64,000 bases of DNA, taken from NCBI RefSeq assembly GCF_011386835.1, contig NC_088797.1, forward strand, positions 62,955,587 to 63,019,586, in the 5' to 3' direction. Numbering within the stretch: position 1 is the first letter of the stretch; every line of letters begins with the position of its first letter. Origin of the DNA: Chrysemys picta bellii. Taxonomy: Eukaryota > Chordata > Testudines > Emydidae. This document shows positions 1 through 12,275 of this stretch, piece by piece. The notes beneath the pieces were generated by a model that was not told the DNA's origin, did not search any database, and worked only from the letters and a program-made list of their open reading frames with translations. The translations under genes were made by a program, and so were the position numbers.

Positions 1-296
1 AACCAAGGCCTTTCAGGTAGTTTACTCATGGCACATCTTTATTTTAGAGTGTGCATTTCTTTGTCTTTATCATTAACTTTACCCAGCGTCCTTCCAATTA
101 GAACATTTAGAACATTAACCCTTGAGCATGTGGACGGTGTACATTACAATGACATGGAACTTTCCAGTCTGAAATTCATAATGACAGAACGAATACCAGG
201 CTGCTGTTTCAACTCCAGCATTAATTATTTCATTTTAGAAATGATAAATTTTCAAATGAAACGTCTGAAATAACATCAAGCTTCCATGCAACGAAC
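1..296. other. Unassigned sequence
   Basis: AT-rich, no feature recognised. It ends at the TSD of the hAT element. Confidence 0.6.
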
Positions 297-304
297 TCTC
301 CCAG

Positions 305-938
305 CAGGGCCGGCTCCAGGCACCAGCCCACCAAGCATGTGCTTGGGGCGGCGCCTGGAGGGGGGGGCGCGGCGGGGCGCTCCGGCCTGAGAGCGGGGCC
401 GCGACTGGGCTCGCCGCCCTACCTGCGGCGCTCGGGCCGGTCGGGGAGAGCGGGGCCCCAGCTGGGCTCGCCGCCCTCCCCCCGGCGCTCCAGCCAGTCG
501 GGGAGAGCGGGGCCGCGGCGGGCTCGCCACCCTCCCCCTGGCGCTCCAGCCAGTCGGGGAGAGCGGGGCCGCGGCGGGCTCGCCACCCTCCCCACGGTGC
601 TCTGGCTGCCGGGGAGAGCGGAGAGCCCCGGCCGGGCTCGCCGCTCTCCTCCCGGTGTTCTGGCCGCCGGGGAGAGCGGAGAGCCCCGGCTGGGCTCGCC
701 GCCCTCCTCCCGGCGTTCTGGCCACTGGGGAGAGCCCGGCCGGGGCTCTCCGCCCTGCTCCCGGCGCTCTGGCCGCTGGGGAGAGCGGAGCTGCGGCGGG
801 CTCGCTGCCCTCCCCCCGGCACTCCGGCCGGTCGGGGATTGCGGGCCCGCGGCCGGGCTCGGCGCCCTCTCCTGCCGCACTGGGGGGCGGCGGGTGGCTT
901 TTTTGCCTAAGGCGGCAAAAAAGCCAGAGCCGGCCCTG
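305..938. mobile_element. Non-autonomous hAT element with 51-58-bp GC-rich tandem interior
   Basis: The ends are CAGGGCCGGCTC and its inverse GAGCCGGCCCTG. The element is flanked by a perfect 8-bp TSD, TCTCCCAG at 297-304 and 939-946, which is diagnostic of the hAT superfamily. The interior (about 377-870) is a run of nine units of 51-58 bp starting GCGCTC, rich in CpG. Long open frames across it on both strands come from this composition and are not genes. It has no transposase. Confidence 0.93.
377..870. repeat. Minisatellite inside the hAT element
   Basis: Nine imperfect units of 51-58 bp begin at about 377, 428, 485, 541, 597, 655, 713, 764 and 819, each with a GCGCTC-like start and a GGGGAGAGCGG core. 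The two central units (485 and 541) are almost identical. Confidence 0.85.
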
Positions 939-946
939 TCTCCCAG

Positions 947-3900
947 TGCCTGACCTCTTGCATCACAACGTCCACTGCCCCGTGTGACTAATGGGAGGTT
1001 GGTGTCCTGCTGGGCTGTGGTCTCACTGGTCAGCTCCCAGTGCACCATCGCATCCAAACCTGGCCCCCCCAGTCCAGCCTGTTGCCTAGACATGAAGCCC
1101 CAGCTTACACATGGTGCTGATCCAGACGCGGGTGTTTGTCCTTTCGTTGCTTTCTCATCATATTGCCCAGGATGTTACTTTCCATTCTGGTTTCTAGTCA
1201 TGTCGCTTACGGCACGACTGGAAGGTGCTCCAGTATTACAGCGCTGAGGAGAATGGAGACTAGACTAGCCTGTGATAAATGGAGCATGTAGTTTTGCGAA
1301 TAAACATACTGAATTTAGTTCAGATCCGGAAAGTTCCCCAAATTTGTACCAAAAGTTCATTTGTTGTTGTTGTTGCTGTTCTCCTGTTTCAAACAGAGTT
1401 GAATTGAGGAAGCGGATGCAATATCACGTGAGCTGGGTAACCAATCATACAACAGCAATCGAAACGAGGGATACTCAGTGTGACCCGTTTACAAACAGTT
1501 ACTGTCTGCTGAAAGTAACTGGATGAAACTTCCTGGGGAATCCTCAGAAATGATGAAGCTGGTTGCAGAAACCAGGGCCGTCTCCTGAGCCATTTGGAGC
1601 CCAAGAAAGGGACTCCTGTCAGGTGGGTTATTTTTTGAAAGGTATATTGGGATCAGCTCCATTTCTGTGCTTCCTTTACCTGTGGTTTGTCCGTGTGTTG
1701 TGCTGTGATTGTGGGGTTCCCCATCCCTGTCTAGAGCTTTTGGGGGCCATTCTGTGGTAGAGGAAAGCTGGGGTGTCCAAAGAAATTCCATGGGCATTGG
1801 GTACCTACCTACACCCTGGCCTCCCAACAGTTCCAGATGTCGCAGAACCATCCTGCTTAGACCCCCCCCCAGCTCCTCTGTCCCAGCTGAAGTAACATTT
1901 CCTGCACTCCGGCCTGGATTAACCAATCCGCACCCAGTGCACTTGCACAGGGCCCATGTTCAGGGGGCCTGCGACCACCAGATTTGGGTGGGAGGTGGTG
2001 TGATGGCCAATCCTGAGTGGTGCTATGACCCCATATGCCAGATCACAATGCCACTCACTCAGATCTGGTCTGGCTGCCCCTCCGGGTGGGGCAGGTGATG
2101 GGAGCAAGTGGAGCTGCTGGGTCGGACATAGAAGAAAATTATCTTGAATGCATATGTATCAGAGTTATCAGTGACTCAGAAACAGGTAATGCCATTTTTG
2201 ACATGGAGTGCCCCTCCCCCTCACTTTTTGCCCACTTGATCCTTCCTAAATAGGTTATAACCATTGATTTTAACATTCCAGTGGTGCAAATCATCCCACC
2301 CAGCTTTCAGTAATAGCAGCTAGAGGGAACTGAAGCACATGAATGAGCAATTCAAATTCCTCTGGTTTGCTACCCAGGCTCCAAGCATCAGTGTATAGGC
2401 AAGTCAATATTCTGACTCAGTTTGCTCTCACTGTCTTTGTTTATGGTGTGACAGTTCTCGGGGTGCCCAGGACTGTGAGTCACCTAGTTACCTCCTTGCC
2501 TCTAGCGAGACTTGCTTGTGTTTAACTGGGCGTCAGTTCCCTGACAACATCAGCATGTGTGCCACCCAAACACTCTCCTCTGGGTAATGCCAGACCTTAC
2601 TATGCCTTGCGGGTTAACAATCAACATACCCCTTTAAACATTCCCCAATAGTGTCCAGCCTCTACTCCACTGAATACTCAGAGAAATACCAGGCCAGCTG
2701 TTCCCCAGGGACTAGTGAGCATCCCAGCTTGTATGAGTCACTCAGGATCAGCTCCTTGTATAACATCGCAGCGCTGAGATAGATTTATAGTGAAGACAGC
2801 CCTAAGTTTATTATGAAACATTTGAGATTCAAGAGATAGTGAGTAAGGATAGTGGAAACACCCACATATCTTCTGCAGTGTTTCAACCACGGTTGTGATC
2901 CTGTTTTTATGAGTGTAAATGCCCCATCCGATTACTTCTGAGGTGCAGGATGGAGGGCTGCCTTCCCTCATATCCCCCAATGGTTATTGTCTGTTTCCTG
3001 AGTCAGGATAATCCTCCGTAGCTTATTCTCCAGTGTGCTGCCTCCCTGTTGATTTCACATCACTGCCGTTGATGCTGTATGCAAAGGGACCTCCATGGTG
3101 CCAACTTACAATGCTTAGTTTACATGGCTGACCGAAAGACAGGTGAATAAACACCTTTTGTCTGGCAGAAACCGGTTTGTTCTGTATCTGTAGATAACTC
3201 CTTACATAGTATCTGTCACAACATTAATGGCCAGCATAACCCCAGCTTTCATTTGAGACCTCAACCACATTCTGTGGTGAACCAGCATGTACAGACAGAG
3301 ATCAGGGCATTTCTGTAACCCCCTTGCCAGCAGGCATTGGGGGCTTCTCAGGGTCACATACAGGAATAGGTCTGAGCCAGACACACAGCCCCGAACAGCC
3401 CCAATGTTGTGTGTGTGAGAGTGGGTGCAGGCATATGTGCCTGTGTATATAAGCAGGTATTTGCATATATGTGTGTGCGTCTGTGTAGGTGTGTATCTAC
3501 TCCACCAGGTCCCAGCCCAGGGCCCTAACAGTGGCAGATGGTTCCACCACTGGGTCAGCGGAGATCCCACCAAAACACACCAACTCGTTTTCTGGCAGCA
3601 CAACCAGACTAAAGCCTGGTTTCCCTGGGCTACTTCCGTCTGGGAGCAGGGCTCCTTAGTCCAAGGGTCCACCATCTCCTCAGGGTACACGGCTGGAGGC
3701 AGTCCTGGCAACTCCTCTTCGTGGACGGTCTCCTCCGGGGGCAGAGTGTTGCACAGTGCAATTTTGGCTCCAGAGTTCTGCAGCAGGCTGGAGACATCTA
3801 CTTTCTTCACAGGCTCCAACTCGACTGAGCTGCAGGGCCTGCCTTTTATACTTCTTGCCATGCCCCTTTGCTTCGGCATAGGCGGCGGGGCTGGTTTGGC

Positions 3901-4894
3901 TCCACCCACCAGGGGAAGTGGCGTGGTCCCTCTCCGTCAGGCTCAGATGGAGGCCACTCTGCCTCACTACAAGAGGTCTTGTTTAAAAAAAATAGCATTT
4001 ATTTTAAAGTTGAAAGTGTATTGATTAAACATAAGAAATTAAAAGAGGTTTTTATACTGAAATAGAATAAAAATCATTAATAGGTTTGAATGAAATTTGT
4101 TTTGCATAATCACTTTGTTTTATTTTGGGAGGCAAAATCTTAAAGGTTTTTATGTTATTAACAACTTTTTGTGATGAACAGGAAAGAGTTAATTTTCCTG
4201 CCAGTCCTGATGTCTCTTGTTTCTAATACCCAGACTGACACAAGGTGGAAGAGATACAGTATAGAGAAGGTGGGGGCAGCAGGGCTTTCGGGGATGTTGT
4301 TGGAGTGCTGGGCTGTTACAAATGGACACTCTGGCTGTCGGGTCAACTACGACACCTACTGCTTGGACCCTGGTTCGTGTCCCAACCAGGGATGTTCTTA
4401 GGTTGGTTTTCCGTTTTTTTTTAAGACAGGGCAGGACTGTGGTCCTCTCATCTGGCTGTGCTGATGCAGTGCAGTTGATTTCAGGAGATGCTGAAAAGGC
4501 AAGAGAGTGAGAGAGAGGTTGGGAGGAAGGAAGGTGGGGGGCAGAAAGTAACCCAAGGGAAGGGAGGCAGAACAGGCTCTCAGCGTCTCTGCAGTGCTGG
4601 CACTTAAGGTCCCCCAGTGGGTGAGAACTGGATACCATGATCATATGATGACTCTTACAGCTCACAGGTGAAAAACCAAGTTCCTTGAAGAAGAGCAAGG
4701 CCTGTTGGCATTCTTCTCTGGAAGAAAGTCCTCTGGCCTATTGCTCCTTCTATCCGGAGTCAGGGAAGATGAAGCAGGAGAAGATGAGCTGGGATGCACT
4801 GGGAAGACGAGAAAAGATGTTTTTTTTCACAGTCTCCTTGTTAAGAACCTCCAAAAAGGACCAACCACATAGTTCATCCCCTGGCTACTTTGTC
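947..4894. other. Unassigned intergenic sequence
   Basis: No supported gene. CCTGGATTAACCAATCC near 1913 looks like one end of another transposon; its partner was not found. A degenerate GT-rich run lies at about 3460-3500. AT-rich at 3970-4170. Confidence 0.5.
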
Positions 4895-5235
4895 CAGTAC
4901 CGCTGGTTGGAAAATGGGTATTGTTTAGCAGAACATTTTGACAAAAATGAAAAAAAAAACTGTTTGTCAAAATTGCTCATAGAAAATATTTGTCTCTCAT
5001 ATGGTGGGACCAACATAGCTACACACAACCCTGCAAACAACATGGGAAATGTTGGCTTTTCAGCAAAAAAATGAATGCCCACATTTTTTATTTGCAAATA
5101 CCACTGCAGTGGCTCATGGGAGTTGTAGTTCCTGCATTCTCCTCTATGGGCTAGGCTCCCCAGCCAGACTACATCTCTCATATGGCACTGTGATCTCTGC
5201 TCATGGTTTGTCACCGGAGTGCATCATGGGAGTGC
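4895..5235. repeat. AT-rich/ACTACA dispersed repeat copy, composite
   Basis: Starts CTGGTTGGAAAATGGG, has an internal piece TGGGACCAACATAGCTAC that matches the repeat at 58620-58735, and then CTCATGGGAGTTGTAGTTCC (5113-5132) and GCATCATGGGAGTGCGG (5221-5237). Confidence 0.5.
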
Positions 5236-5702
5236 GGTAGCCATGGTGCATAGTGCCATGTTCTTGTACTTCTCACTGCTCAGGTGTGCAATGTGGCTCA
5301 TGCTCAGCATTTCTGACCTTGTGCTGTGTGGTATTACGACACACTTTCCATTGTACAGAATCCCAGCACACAAAACAGTCTCCTAGCGTGCTATGCCTAG
5401 AGGTGCCTGCCTGTGTCTTGCACCATCCATCCAGAATGACTCCCTAAGAGAGGGTCATTTTGGGGTTCATGGTTGAGCTGGTTCCATTCTGTTTCAGAGA
5501 TGGGCAGCACTTGGGTCAGATCAAATCAGACAGGACTAAGGAATCTGAATTAAAAACATTTATAACTGGACACTCACAGTGCATGTTTTGGGAGATGTTA
5601 GTGTGTGGGGGTGACAGGTCAGAGGTGGGGAGATGAAGGTGGAGAGAAAGTACTAAGGTGGAGAGAAAATGGTCTAGTGCATGATGGGCAAAGGAGAGCT
5701 TC

Positions 5703-5832
5703 ATAGACGCTAAGGCCAGAAGGATCCATTCTGATCACTCAGGGTACGCCTACACTGCAATTACACACCCGTGGCTGGCCCGTGATAGCTGACTCAGGCT
5801 TGTGGGGCTCAGGCTAAGGGGCTGTGTAATGG
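5703..5832. mobile_element. CR1 tail fused to half of a Harbinger-like MITE
   Basis: 5703-5738 is an inverse CR1 tail (TAAGGCCAGAAGGATCCATT). From 5739, GGGTACGCCTACACTGC begins a MITE end with CACCCGTGGCTGGCCCGTG, as in 57899-58172. The other half is missing. Confidence 0.5.
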
Positions 5833-8800
5833 CTGAGCTAAAGCAGGCATTTTAGTGAGCCACCCCATCTAAGCGCGGTCAGATATATTGCTAGCTAGAT
5901 GACGCTAAGGTTAGCAGCATCCATTCAGTGAGCTCTGCTGAGGGCTGGAAGCCCTCAGAGCCCTGCTCTCTGCTTTGCTTCCAGCTCTGCGAGCAGTGAG
6001 CAGGGTTACTGCTTTGGCTCAAGAGGTAGCAGTGTGTGCTGGGGTGATGAAGAGCTGGGTGTGAACCCCTTGGATGGCACAGGGAGGGGCAGCAAGAGGG
6101 GGATGGGGCCATCAACCGTGATGGAATTTCTTGGGGGTTTCAGTTTAGTTTTATTTTACAAATCTAGGAAATTTCCCCCAAAGAACTATGTTAAAAACAG
6201 TCCGGCCCCAACCACTGCTTCCAGGGAGGTCTGGCTGTGCTGCAGCCCCCAGTTCAGCCCCTGATTGAGAGCCCCAGGGGGCTTCATTTGCCCCATTTCT
6301 GACATAGGTAAAATTTTCTTCTGATCCCCGGGAATAAAGGGGTGACACACAGAGTGCTGGGAAGAGACAGAGCTGTATGCCCTGGCCCCAGTCACACAGC
6401 AAGGTCAATCGCTCCATCCCAGGACCAACGAGGCCCATCTCCGTGGGGCCCCAGGTGCACAGTCAGCTCCCCGGGGAGCTGCACTGCAGCGGGACCCCAG
6501 TTCAGCAAGGCAGTGGATTGTGCACTCAGCTACCAGCAGCCAGTGAGTGGGGCTGCTCCCGTGCTGAGGCCCTTTGTGAGGTCGGGGGAAGAGAAGGGGA
6601 CCATGGAGCAGCATAATCACAAAGGGCCAGAGGGCACAGTGAAGGCCCCGGGTTGGTGCTGCCGGGCAGTGAGGGCTCATATTGCCACCCTCTGGAAGCA
6701 TGATGCCACCCACAGCCTCCCTGGATGCAGGCTGAGCGGGCGCATGGCATTGCCATTCAGGAGGTGTAGGACGAGCCCTGCCCTGCAGTGCCATGGCCCA
6801 GCTCCTGCCCAACCCTGTCCAGGAGAGGGCAGGCTGCACTCGCCTGTGCCAGGGGTGCACAGGGACGAGAGTGGCCCTTTGTACCTGGCCCTCCTGGTGG
6901 GAGCTGCCCGGTCGTCAGTCAGAGCTACCAGAACCCTGCAGGGAAGGGCAAGAGGCAGCGTCCAGCCCTGGGGACAGCCTTGGGGTCACTGTGAAGACCA
7001 AGCCCCTAGCACCTGCCCCTGAATGATGCAGGAGACCAGTCACATCTGGGAGCGACAGCTGTTTGGGGCTCTCAAGGGCCTCATGCTTCAGGTCCTCAGC
7101 TGGCAGGGAGCCAGCAGGGGCTGTGAGCAGCTGTGCTCTTAAAGCGCCAGGCTGCTCCTTGAAGCTTTCGAATTCTTCCCACAGCCCTGGAATACATCAC
7201 CTAGGTAACCAGTCTTAACCAGCCCGCCTGCCTTCACCCCAGCAGAGCATTTACAGGCAGAATCCTTGCAGGGAGAACAGCAGCGTTTTCCACCACGTAA
7301 GTGATTTCTGAATCCTTCCTAGCAGGCCGGTGGGGCTGGTGGGAGAGGTCCCTGCGGAGACGGGGCGCTGTGTCGGTTGCATGTTAATTACATAGATGGG
7401 GACTGGCATGGTACCCAGGCGGCTTTCTCTATCCTTTGCGTCTAGCCGGAGGAGACAGGAGTGGTGTATGGCTGGGTTTCAGGGCTGGGAGGGAGGCAGT
7501 GTAGATCCAGGCAGCAGCATAGGCTTAGGGCTGGGAAATTATGTTGACACATTCAAGGGTTCGGTAGGTGAAGTTTGGAGGAACTGCGGCACCATTGCCT
7601 CACAAGGATTGAAGGGAATTGCCTCTCTCCAAGAGCAAGCTGCTTTTGCAACAACACACAGGGGCACAAGATGATTCGGAAATAGCCCACAGCAGAATTT
7701 TGCTTTCTCTTTCTATTGTATTGGCTGGTGTTTTCACAGTGCCACTCCATGGGATTATAAACATGGCTCTGTCAAACTTCTCTGTGCATGGGTGTCCTGC
7801 ACACTCTGCTCTCAGCCTCCGCCCTTGCAGAGCTCAGAGACACAAAGAGCTGGGGATGTTGGAAATTGATCAGATGAACCTGGATTTTCCTTCTCAGTGG
7901 CAGTCCACTGAGACACCGGCTGGCTGGTATTTCTGCTATCCATGGCAGACTGCATCTCTGAGCAGCAGCCACTTTGCTACAGGCAATGAAATTGGTGCTA
8001 TTTGCCCCTTCTTAGCCAAAGGTTCAACCCCTCCCCCATTTAATGGTTCTGGGATGCAGGACTGCGGCATAGGCTGGTGTGTGAGGCTCACTCAGGCTCT
8101 GTACGCCTAGCTGATGAAATGCAGAATGCCGACAGACATCTGCACATGGGCTTTGTGTGTTTGCGCAGGAAAAGGCATTCACTTTGCTCGACTTCTACCT
8201 CTTCCCCACTGCAATAACACCCACTGGTGCTCTGTCCCCCCACCAGAATGGCTAAGGCTGGAGAGCATTTTCATCGCTTCATGTCGTTATCGGCGAACCA
8301 TGATTCCTATTTTTAGGCACTCTGCTTCCCTGCCCCTCCTTTCACTAGTGTGGTGGGTCTCAGAAATAACCCGAGCCTCGTTTGCGTCATGGGCGTGGGG
8401 CTGGGCCTTACTCACACAGCTGATGTAGGAGGTTCGGCTGAAGCAGCAGATCTAGCTTGTTTCCACCCAGTCACTCACAAAGGAGTCAGTATGAGAGGTG
8501 TTGAGCCCAGGCTGTCAGCCCAAAGCAAGGTTTCCAGGAACTCTGGCTCTGTTCTGTTCCTTCACAGCCATTGTGTTAGGTTTGGACAAGTGCTTTGGTA
8601 GCATCAACTGGGAAAAAACAAGCAAGCATTGTGCAGCCAGCATTATCGCAGGTGCATGGAACTCTAGCATTATAACCACCACTCTCGGGGTCCCCCAGCA
8701 GTCGTGTTCTGTCCCCATTCTCACTGGCTTAGCATTGGAAGTGGGCCAGTAAGTGTTTCCCAAGTGCTTTAGAGAGCACCACCTGTATGTCTTCCATAAG

Positions 8801-9751
8801 ACAGATGTCACATACAGGTGGATACAAACCTTTAACGTATTCATGAGATTTTGGAAAATCCTTTGGCCTGGCCAGAGGCTCCATGATCCAGGGTGTGTTG
8901 GATAACGGTGCGTCACTGCTCACCTCTGAGCGGCCTGCGCAGGCTGGCCGATCAGATACCTTGACACGCCAGGCCCCCTTTCGCCGGGAGCCACCACAGT
9001 CAGCATTATTCACGAGCATGTTCTATGCACAGTGACTGTTGTCTGTCGTGATGGAAAGGATGCCCCGAGGCCAGGCCTTTCCTGCTGGCACAGTTAGGGA
9101 GCAGACTTGCCTGATGCCAAAGCAATTGATCACCTGGGCTCCTTTCTAAGGAAAGTTACTATTGGACCAATTTCATCCCAGGTGTAACTCTTTTGAAACC
9201 CACCTGTGGCTTTCCCCAGGGAGGAGGGTTTGTGGACTATGCTCTGTAGAATAGCCAAGGATATCAGCCAGGGCAGCTTTGAATTGGCTGGAAAACGTGG
9301 CAGTGCCCTAGAGAATGCCAGTTTCCCAGGGCATGTCCTCCTCTGTTCTCCCTTCCAGGGGGGTCCCAGCCCGTTGCAATCAGCTCCCTGCACTGCTGCA
9401 TTTCCAATGTTGCTAGCGAGCCCTAACTGGCAAAAACCAGCAGTGGTGTGGCATTTTATCTGTAACTGTGCCCCTGCCTGACCACTGTCACTTTTGCTCA
9501 CCACTTGTGTCCCCTCGTCTGGACGAGGGCTCTGCTGCCCTGACCCGTGGACTTTGCTGCTGCTGAGTGCCTGCACCCAGAGAAGCCGTCTGTGCCAGCC
9601 GAGAGGGCCTGGGCGAGAGATATGAAGGGAAGTAAGACAGTCTATATGAGACCACACAGCTTACACGCTACTGCCAGGGCTCCCAATCCTGCTTCTGTCG
9701 CTCGCTCCGACTTTGGCCAAATCACTGACCCCCCAGTTCCTCATATATAAA
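5833..9751. other. Unassigned intergenic sequence
   Basis: Moderately GC-rich around 6250-7150 with few CpG. Open frames up to about 225 codons have no recognisable domain. The last 70 bases before the hAT nest (CTTTGGCCAAATCACTGACC) look like a MIR-type tail. Confidence 0.5.
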
Positions 9752-9897
9752 TGAATATGCAGGGCAGGATTTCCAATTAGGCACAGTAGGCCCATGCCTT
9801 GGGGTGCCGGCATTCTAGGGGTGCCTAAAAGTTAAAAGTGGGTTAAAAGTTAAAAAGTGACTACATACAGCTCCCTTGTGGGCAGGCGGCCTCCTGG

Positions 9898-10815
9898 CAC
9901 GGGCCAACTTTCTAATCACACAAAACCAAACACCCCTGCCCCGCCCCCTCCTTCCCTGAGGCCCTGCTCTCCGTCCCTTCTCCAAGGCCCCGCCCCTGCT
10001 TGCTCCATCCCCCCTCCCTCCGTCACTCGCTCTCCCCCATCCTCACTCACTTTCACCGGGACGGGGCAGGGAGTTGGGGGGCAGGAGGGGTGAGGACACC
10101 AGCTGGGAGTGCAGCTCTGGGGTGAGACCAGGGATGCGGGGTTTGGGGTGCAGGAGGGGGCTCTGGGCTGGGGGAGGGGGTTGGGGTGTGTGGGGGGGGT
10201 GAGGGCTCCGGCTGGGGGTGTGGGCTCTGGGGTGGGGCTGGGGATGTGGGGTTTGAAGTACAGGAGGGGGCTCAGGGCTGGGGCAGTGTGTTGGGGTGTT
10301 GGGGGGAATGAGGGCTCTGGGAGGGAGTTTCGGTGTGGGAGGGGACTCCGGGCTGGGTCAGGGGGTTGGGGTGCAGGACAGGGTGCGAGGTGCAGAGTCC
10401 CAGCAGCGCTTACTGCGGCTCCTAGGAAGCGGCAGCCAGGTCCTTGCAGCTCCTAGGTAGAGGCGTGGCCAGGCGGCTCTGTGTGGTGCTCGCTGCCCCT
10501 GCCCCCACAGGCGCCACCCCCGCAGCTCCCATTGGTTGCAGTTCCTGGCCAATGGGAGATGTGGAGCCGGCACTAGGGGTGGGGGCAGCATTCAAAGCCT
10601 CCCTAGCTGCCCAGGTACTTAGTGGCCGCAGGGATCTGGAGGCCACCACCGGGAGCAGTGCAGAGCTAGGGCAGATAGGGAGCCTTCCTTAGCCCTGGTC
10701 CCTGCTGTGCTGCTGACCGGACTTTTAACGGCCCGGTTGGCTGTGCCAACCGGAGCCTCCAGGGTCCCTTTTCAACCGGGCATTCCTGTCGAAAACCGGA
10801 CACCTGGAAACTCTA
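9898..10815 (-). mobile_element. hAT-like element nested in 9760-11324
   Basis: Its left end (CCAACTTTCTAATCACAC) and right end (GTCGAAAACCGGACACC) are the inverse of the ends of the element at 55280-56345, so both belong to one family. Terminal bases have diverged and no TSD is clear. The interior 10090-10400 is a G-rich tandem stretch with many GGGG runs. Confidence 0.65.
10090..10400. repeat. G-rich minisatellite with quadruplex potential
   Basis: Repeated phrases of the type GAGGGCTC-GGCTGGGG-TTGGGGTG, with dense G3-G8 runs on the + strand. The same internal array appears as a C-rich + strand in the related element at 55730-56210. Confidence 0.7.
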
Positions 10816-11349
10816 TGTCCGTCCAGCATTTGGGACTGGAACAGGGTAAGTGTCTGAGCCAGCCCACCTCAGGGCGCTGTGAGCCATGGCCGGGCGGGGC
10901 GGCTGCTGAAGGTGCAGGGAGCATTACAACACCTTCCCAATCTTGACCGCCCCACTGCCTCCGCCCTGTGCCGGGGAGGGAAGGGGAGAGGTGTGGCCGG
11001 AACACCATTCACTTGCATGTGCAGAGTTGGGGCACGGCTGCCGCGCCGGGCTGCAGGAGGGACAGAAGACACCCGAGGATCATTCGCTGTGGGGAGAGGT
11101 ACAGTCCCCCTCTTGCGCCTTGCCTGGGGTGGGTGGGTTGCGCTCCGACTCGGGCTGGGAGTGCTGTGCATGGCTGAGGGTCTCGTGCCTTCCCAGGTTG
11201 GCTGTGTTTATATTTCTTTTCCTTTCATTTTTTACAGAAGACACAAAAGTCAGCTGTAGGCAGGGGGGGGGGAGGCACTGAAGATGCTGTGCCTTGGGGT
11301 GCATAAGGTGTAAATCCAGCCCTGCCAATATGGTACATATCTGGCTAAT

Positions 11350-11582
11350 AGACTGGGCCAGCTGACTTGGGTGAAGGGGCTGTTTAATTGTGGTGTAGAT
11401 GTTCCAGTTAGGGCTGCAGCCTGTACTCCAGGACACTCCCCCCCCCCCCCCCCCCCGGCAGGGTCCTAGAGCTGAACTCTAGTCTGACCCCAAACATCTA
11501 CACTGCAATTGAACAGCCCCTTAGCCCGAGTCAGCTGGCACAGGCCAGCCATGGGTTGTTAATTGCAGTGTAGATGTACCTT
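11350..11582. mobile_element. Inverted Harbinger-like MITE fragments around a poly-C run
   Basis: The segment 11350-11412 and the segment 11476-11540 are near inverse complements, sharing CAGCTGACT...GGGGCTGTT.AATTG and TGTAGATGT. A further ATTGCAGTGTAGATGT occurs at the right end. The phrases match the MITE at 57899-58172 and the half copy at 5739. The loop holds 19 consecutive C (11438-11456). Confidence 0.55.
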
Positions 11583-11924
11583 GGGGGCCAAATTCCCAGA
11601 GGTCATTTGGGCACCTGAAGATGCAGACAGGCACCGAAACACCTGTAAAAATCGGGCCCTGGGTGCCTGTTCAGTGGTTCTGCCAGAAGTGACGGGAAAA
11701 CCCCCATCTCCTGGTGCCTCAGCATGCCGCGTCCAGGAGTGGCTCTGGACAGCGCTGCAGTGGCGTGGCTCGGGCGGGGCCTTAGGTCCTCCCGCTCAGA
11801 GCCGCGTGGTAAGGGGGCGGAGCTGCGAGCTCCGGCAGGCCGAGCGGCAGGAGCTCCTGGACATGGCTTGCTGAGGCTCTGGGAGAGGGGTAAGCGGCAT
11901 GGTAAGCCTCTCTGAGCCGGGCAC

Positions 11925-12200
11925 CCCCGACCCCCAGCTCCGAGCCCAGCCCCTCTGAACCAGACATCCCCCCGACCCCATCCCCCTCCCCCAGCCCTGA
12001 CCCCCAGCTCTGAGCCCAGCCCCTCTGAGCTGGACACCCCCCTGGCCCCATCCCCCCCACAGCCCTGACCCCCAGCTCCGAGCCCAGCCCCTCTGAGCCA
12101 GGCACCCCCCCCGACTCCATCCCCCCGCAGCCCTGACCCCCAGCTCCGAGCCCAGCCCCTCTGAGCTGGACACCCCCCGAACCCACCCCCTCCCCCCCCA
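11925..12200. repeat. C-rich tandem repeat, about 66-70 bp unit
   Basis: Four units each contain CCCCCAGCTC(C/T)GAGCCCAGC followed by CCCTCTGA and a C-rich tail, starting near 11930, 12000, 12067 and 12136. It may be the interior of another decayed element that starts near 11758. Confidence 0.75.
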
Positions 12201-12275
12201 TCCCTGATGGAACTCTGCCTGGCTTCCAGCTCTCCCAGTGGAGACCCGTGCGCACAGGGGAAGCAGGGTCTCAGC

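Larger units (their letters stand above)
9760..11324. mobile_element. hAT-like element, host of a nested insertion
   Basis: The outer ends are CAGGGCAGGATTT and AAATCCAGCCCTG, inverted repeats with one mismatch. The flanks TGAATATG (9752-9759) and CCAATATG (11325-11332) match at 6 of 8 positions, a decayed 8-bp TSD. Both ends share the phrase CCTTGGGGTGC. The middle is interrupted by a second hAT-like element (about 9898-10815). No transposase frame is left. Confidence 0.7.

Noticed and set aside
235..1093. Overlapping 150-220-codon frames, Arg/Ser/Pro/Gly-rich
   Set aside because: They fall in the minisatellite interior of the hAT element at 305-938, and overlap on both strands.
3202..3909. 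235-codon minus frame
   Set aside because: No recognisable motif, low-complexity His/Thr part from a GT-type repeat, and an overlapping frame of 199 codons on the other strand.
6342..7022. 226-codon + strand frame
   Set aside because: No domain or splice context; a minus frame of similar length overlaps it in the same stretch.
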